Source: Alligator mississippiensis
Lineage: Eukaryota > Chordata > Crocodylia > Alligatoridae
Length of the DNA stretch: 64,000 nt
Direction of reading: 5' to 3'
Assembly (NCBI RefSeq): GCF_030867095.1
Contig: NC_081829.1
Span: forward strand, 92,279,261-92,343,260
Made by a program: the position numbers and the translations under genes. Of the stretch, positions 63,416-64,000 are shown piece after piece; position 1 is the stretch's first letter, and every line of letters begins with the position of its first letter. The notes beneath the pieces were generated by a model. The model saw only the letters and a list, made by a program, of their open reading frames with translations, ran no database searches and had not been told where the DNA came from.

Positions 63416-63627
63416 GGGCATGTCTACATGGCATAAAGCACTGCTATGTAGAGATACTACCAATAAAGTTCATCACTCTTCACAGTCATTTTCCTTTCAA
63501 CAGGGTGTCCTAACCCAAGCAGCCTTATAGCTAATGCAGCTATACTGCTTCTGGTATTAAAGGTAGCTCATTCACACCTAGCTTTAGTATCTCTACACAG
63601 CTCTGCATTGTACCATGAAGACACTCT
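63416..63627. mobile_element. MITE, GGGCATGTCTACATGG TIRs
   Basis: Left end gggcatgtctacatggcata; right end reversed, gagtgtcttcatggtaca, matching over 'tgtctacatggcataaagca' with a few differences. Inner copies of 'gtagagatact' and 'agtatctctac' form a second inverted pair. No coding capacity. Confidence 0.65.
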
Positions 63628-64000
63628 CTAAAATACTACGTACATGTACATTTAGAAACAGTTTCTGTGGAGATGGTTCAAATAACACATTTGCTCTGAG
63701 GCACGGGCAAGAATTAGTAACAGCAGAGTGCAATCCGCAAAGTTATTATTTATTAAGGCAGTGGTGCCAGCAATGCAGGGTGCTTTTAATAGTCAAATAT
63801 GTAGAAAAGGTCAGTCTGCCCTGAAGAATTTTCAGTCTTAAGGCAATGTTCAAACAGGAGGAGAGACAGGAGGCAACAAAAACATTGTGAAAGAACTATA
63901 ACTTACAGCAAGCACACTGTGTTGCCAACTCTTCTGATTTCATATTCTAGTCTTAGCAACGTTGGTATTTTTCTTAAACCCTAACTTCTGCATAAAAAAT
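63628..64000. other. Intergenic to window end
   Basis: Nothing recognised. A 69-codon frame at 63615-63824 is featureless. Confidence 0.35.

Overview
The window looks like intergenic and genic DNA from an amniote, most likely a reptile and probably a crocodilian. The evidence is several truncated CR1-type LINE 3' ends, many short hAT-like DNA elements with TIRs beginning CAGGGGT/CAGTGGT or (T)GGGTGCRTCTACAC, old MIR/L2-like fragments, and a beta-1 adrenergic receptor that is clearly vertebrate but not mammalian in its third intracellular loop. The assignment to crocodilian rests on repeat style and recall, not on an alignment.

The only confident protein-coding gene is the intronless ADRB1, minus strand, 24315-25610 (431 codons plus stop). 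It sits in a CpG-rich block at about 25.0-26.7 kb. Its 5' leader and promoter lie at higher coordinates, and an AT-rich probable 3' UTR lies at about 22.9-24.3 kb. The in-frame stop just upstream of the ATG closes a short upstream reading frame.

The rest is gene-poor. At 1-22.8 kb there is mostly single-copy-looking sequence with hAT-like elements at 4985-5445, 7943-8263, 9362-9698, 9731-10087, 11652-11933 and 17193-18884, plus a CR1 end near 11.2 kb. At 26.3-64 kb there are LINE 3' ends at about 27.6-28.1, 31.1, 34.7, 37.3, 41.5, 47.8, 53.1, 53.8 and 54.8 kb. Between them lie further non-autonomous DNA elements at 30.8, 31.4, 34.3, 35.4, 38.4, 42.0, 44.2, 50.3, 55.7, 56.9, 57.9 and 63.4 kb. 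No tRNA, rRNA, CRISPR or other gene was recognised, and no spliced exons of a neighbouring gene could be supported.

I found no undescribed biological system. The most notable signals are the inverted pair of LINE ends around 53.1-54.1 kb, the upstream ORF and histidine-rich loop of ADRB1, the repeated families of palindromic non-autonomous transposons, and a GC-rich hAT-like element with perfect 8-bp target duplications.
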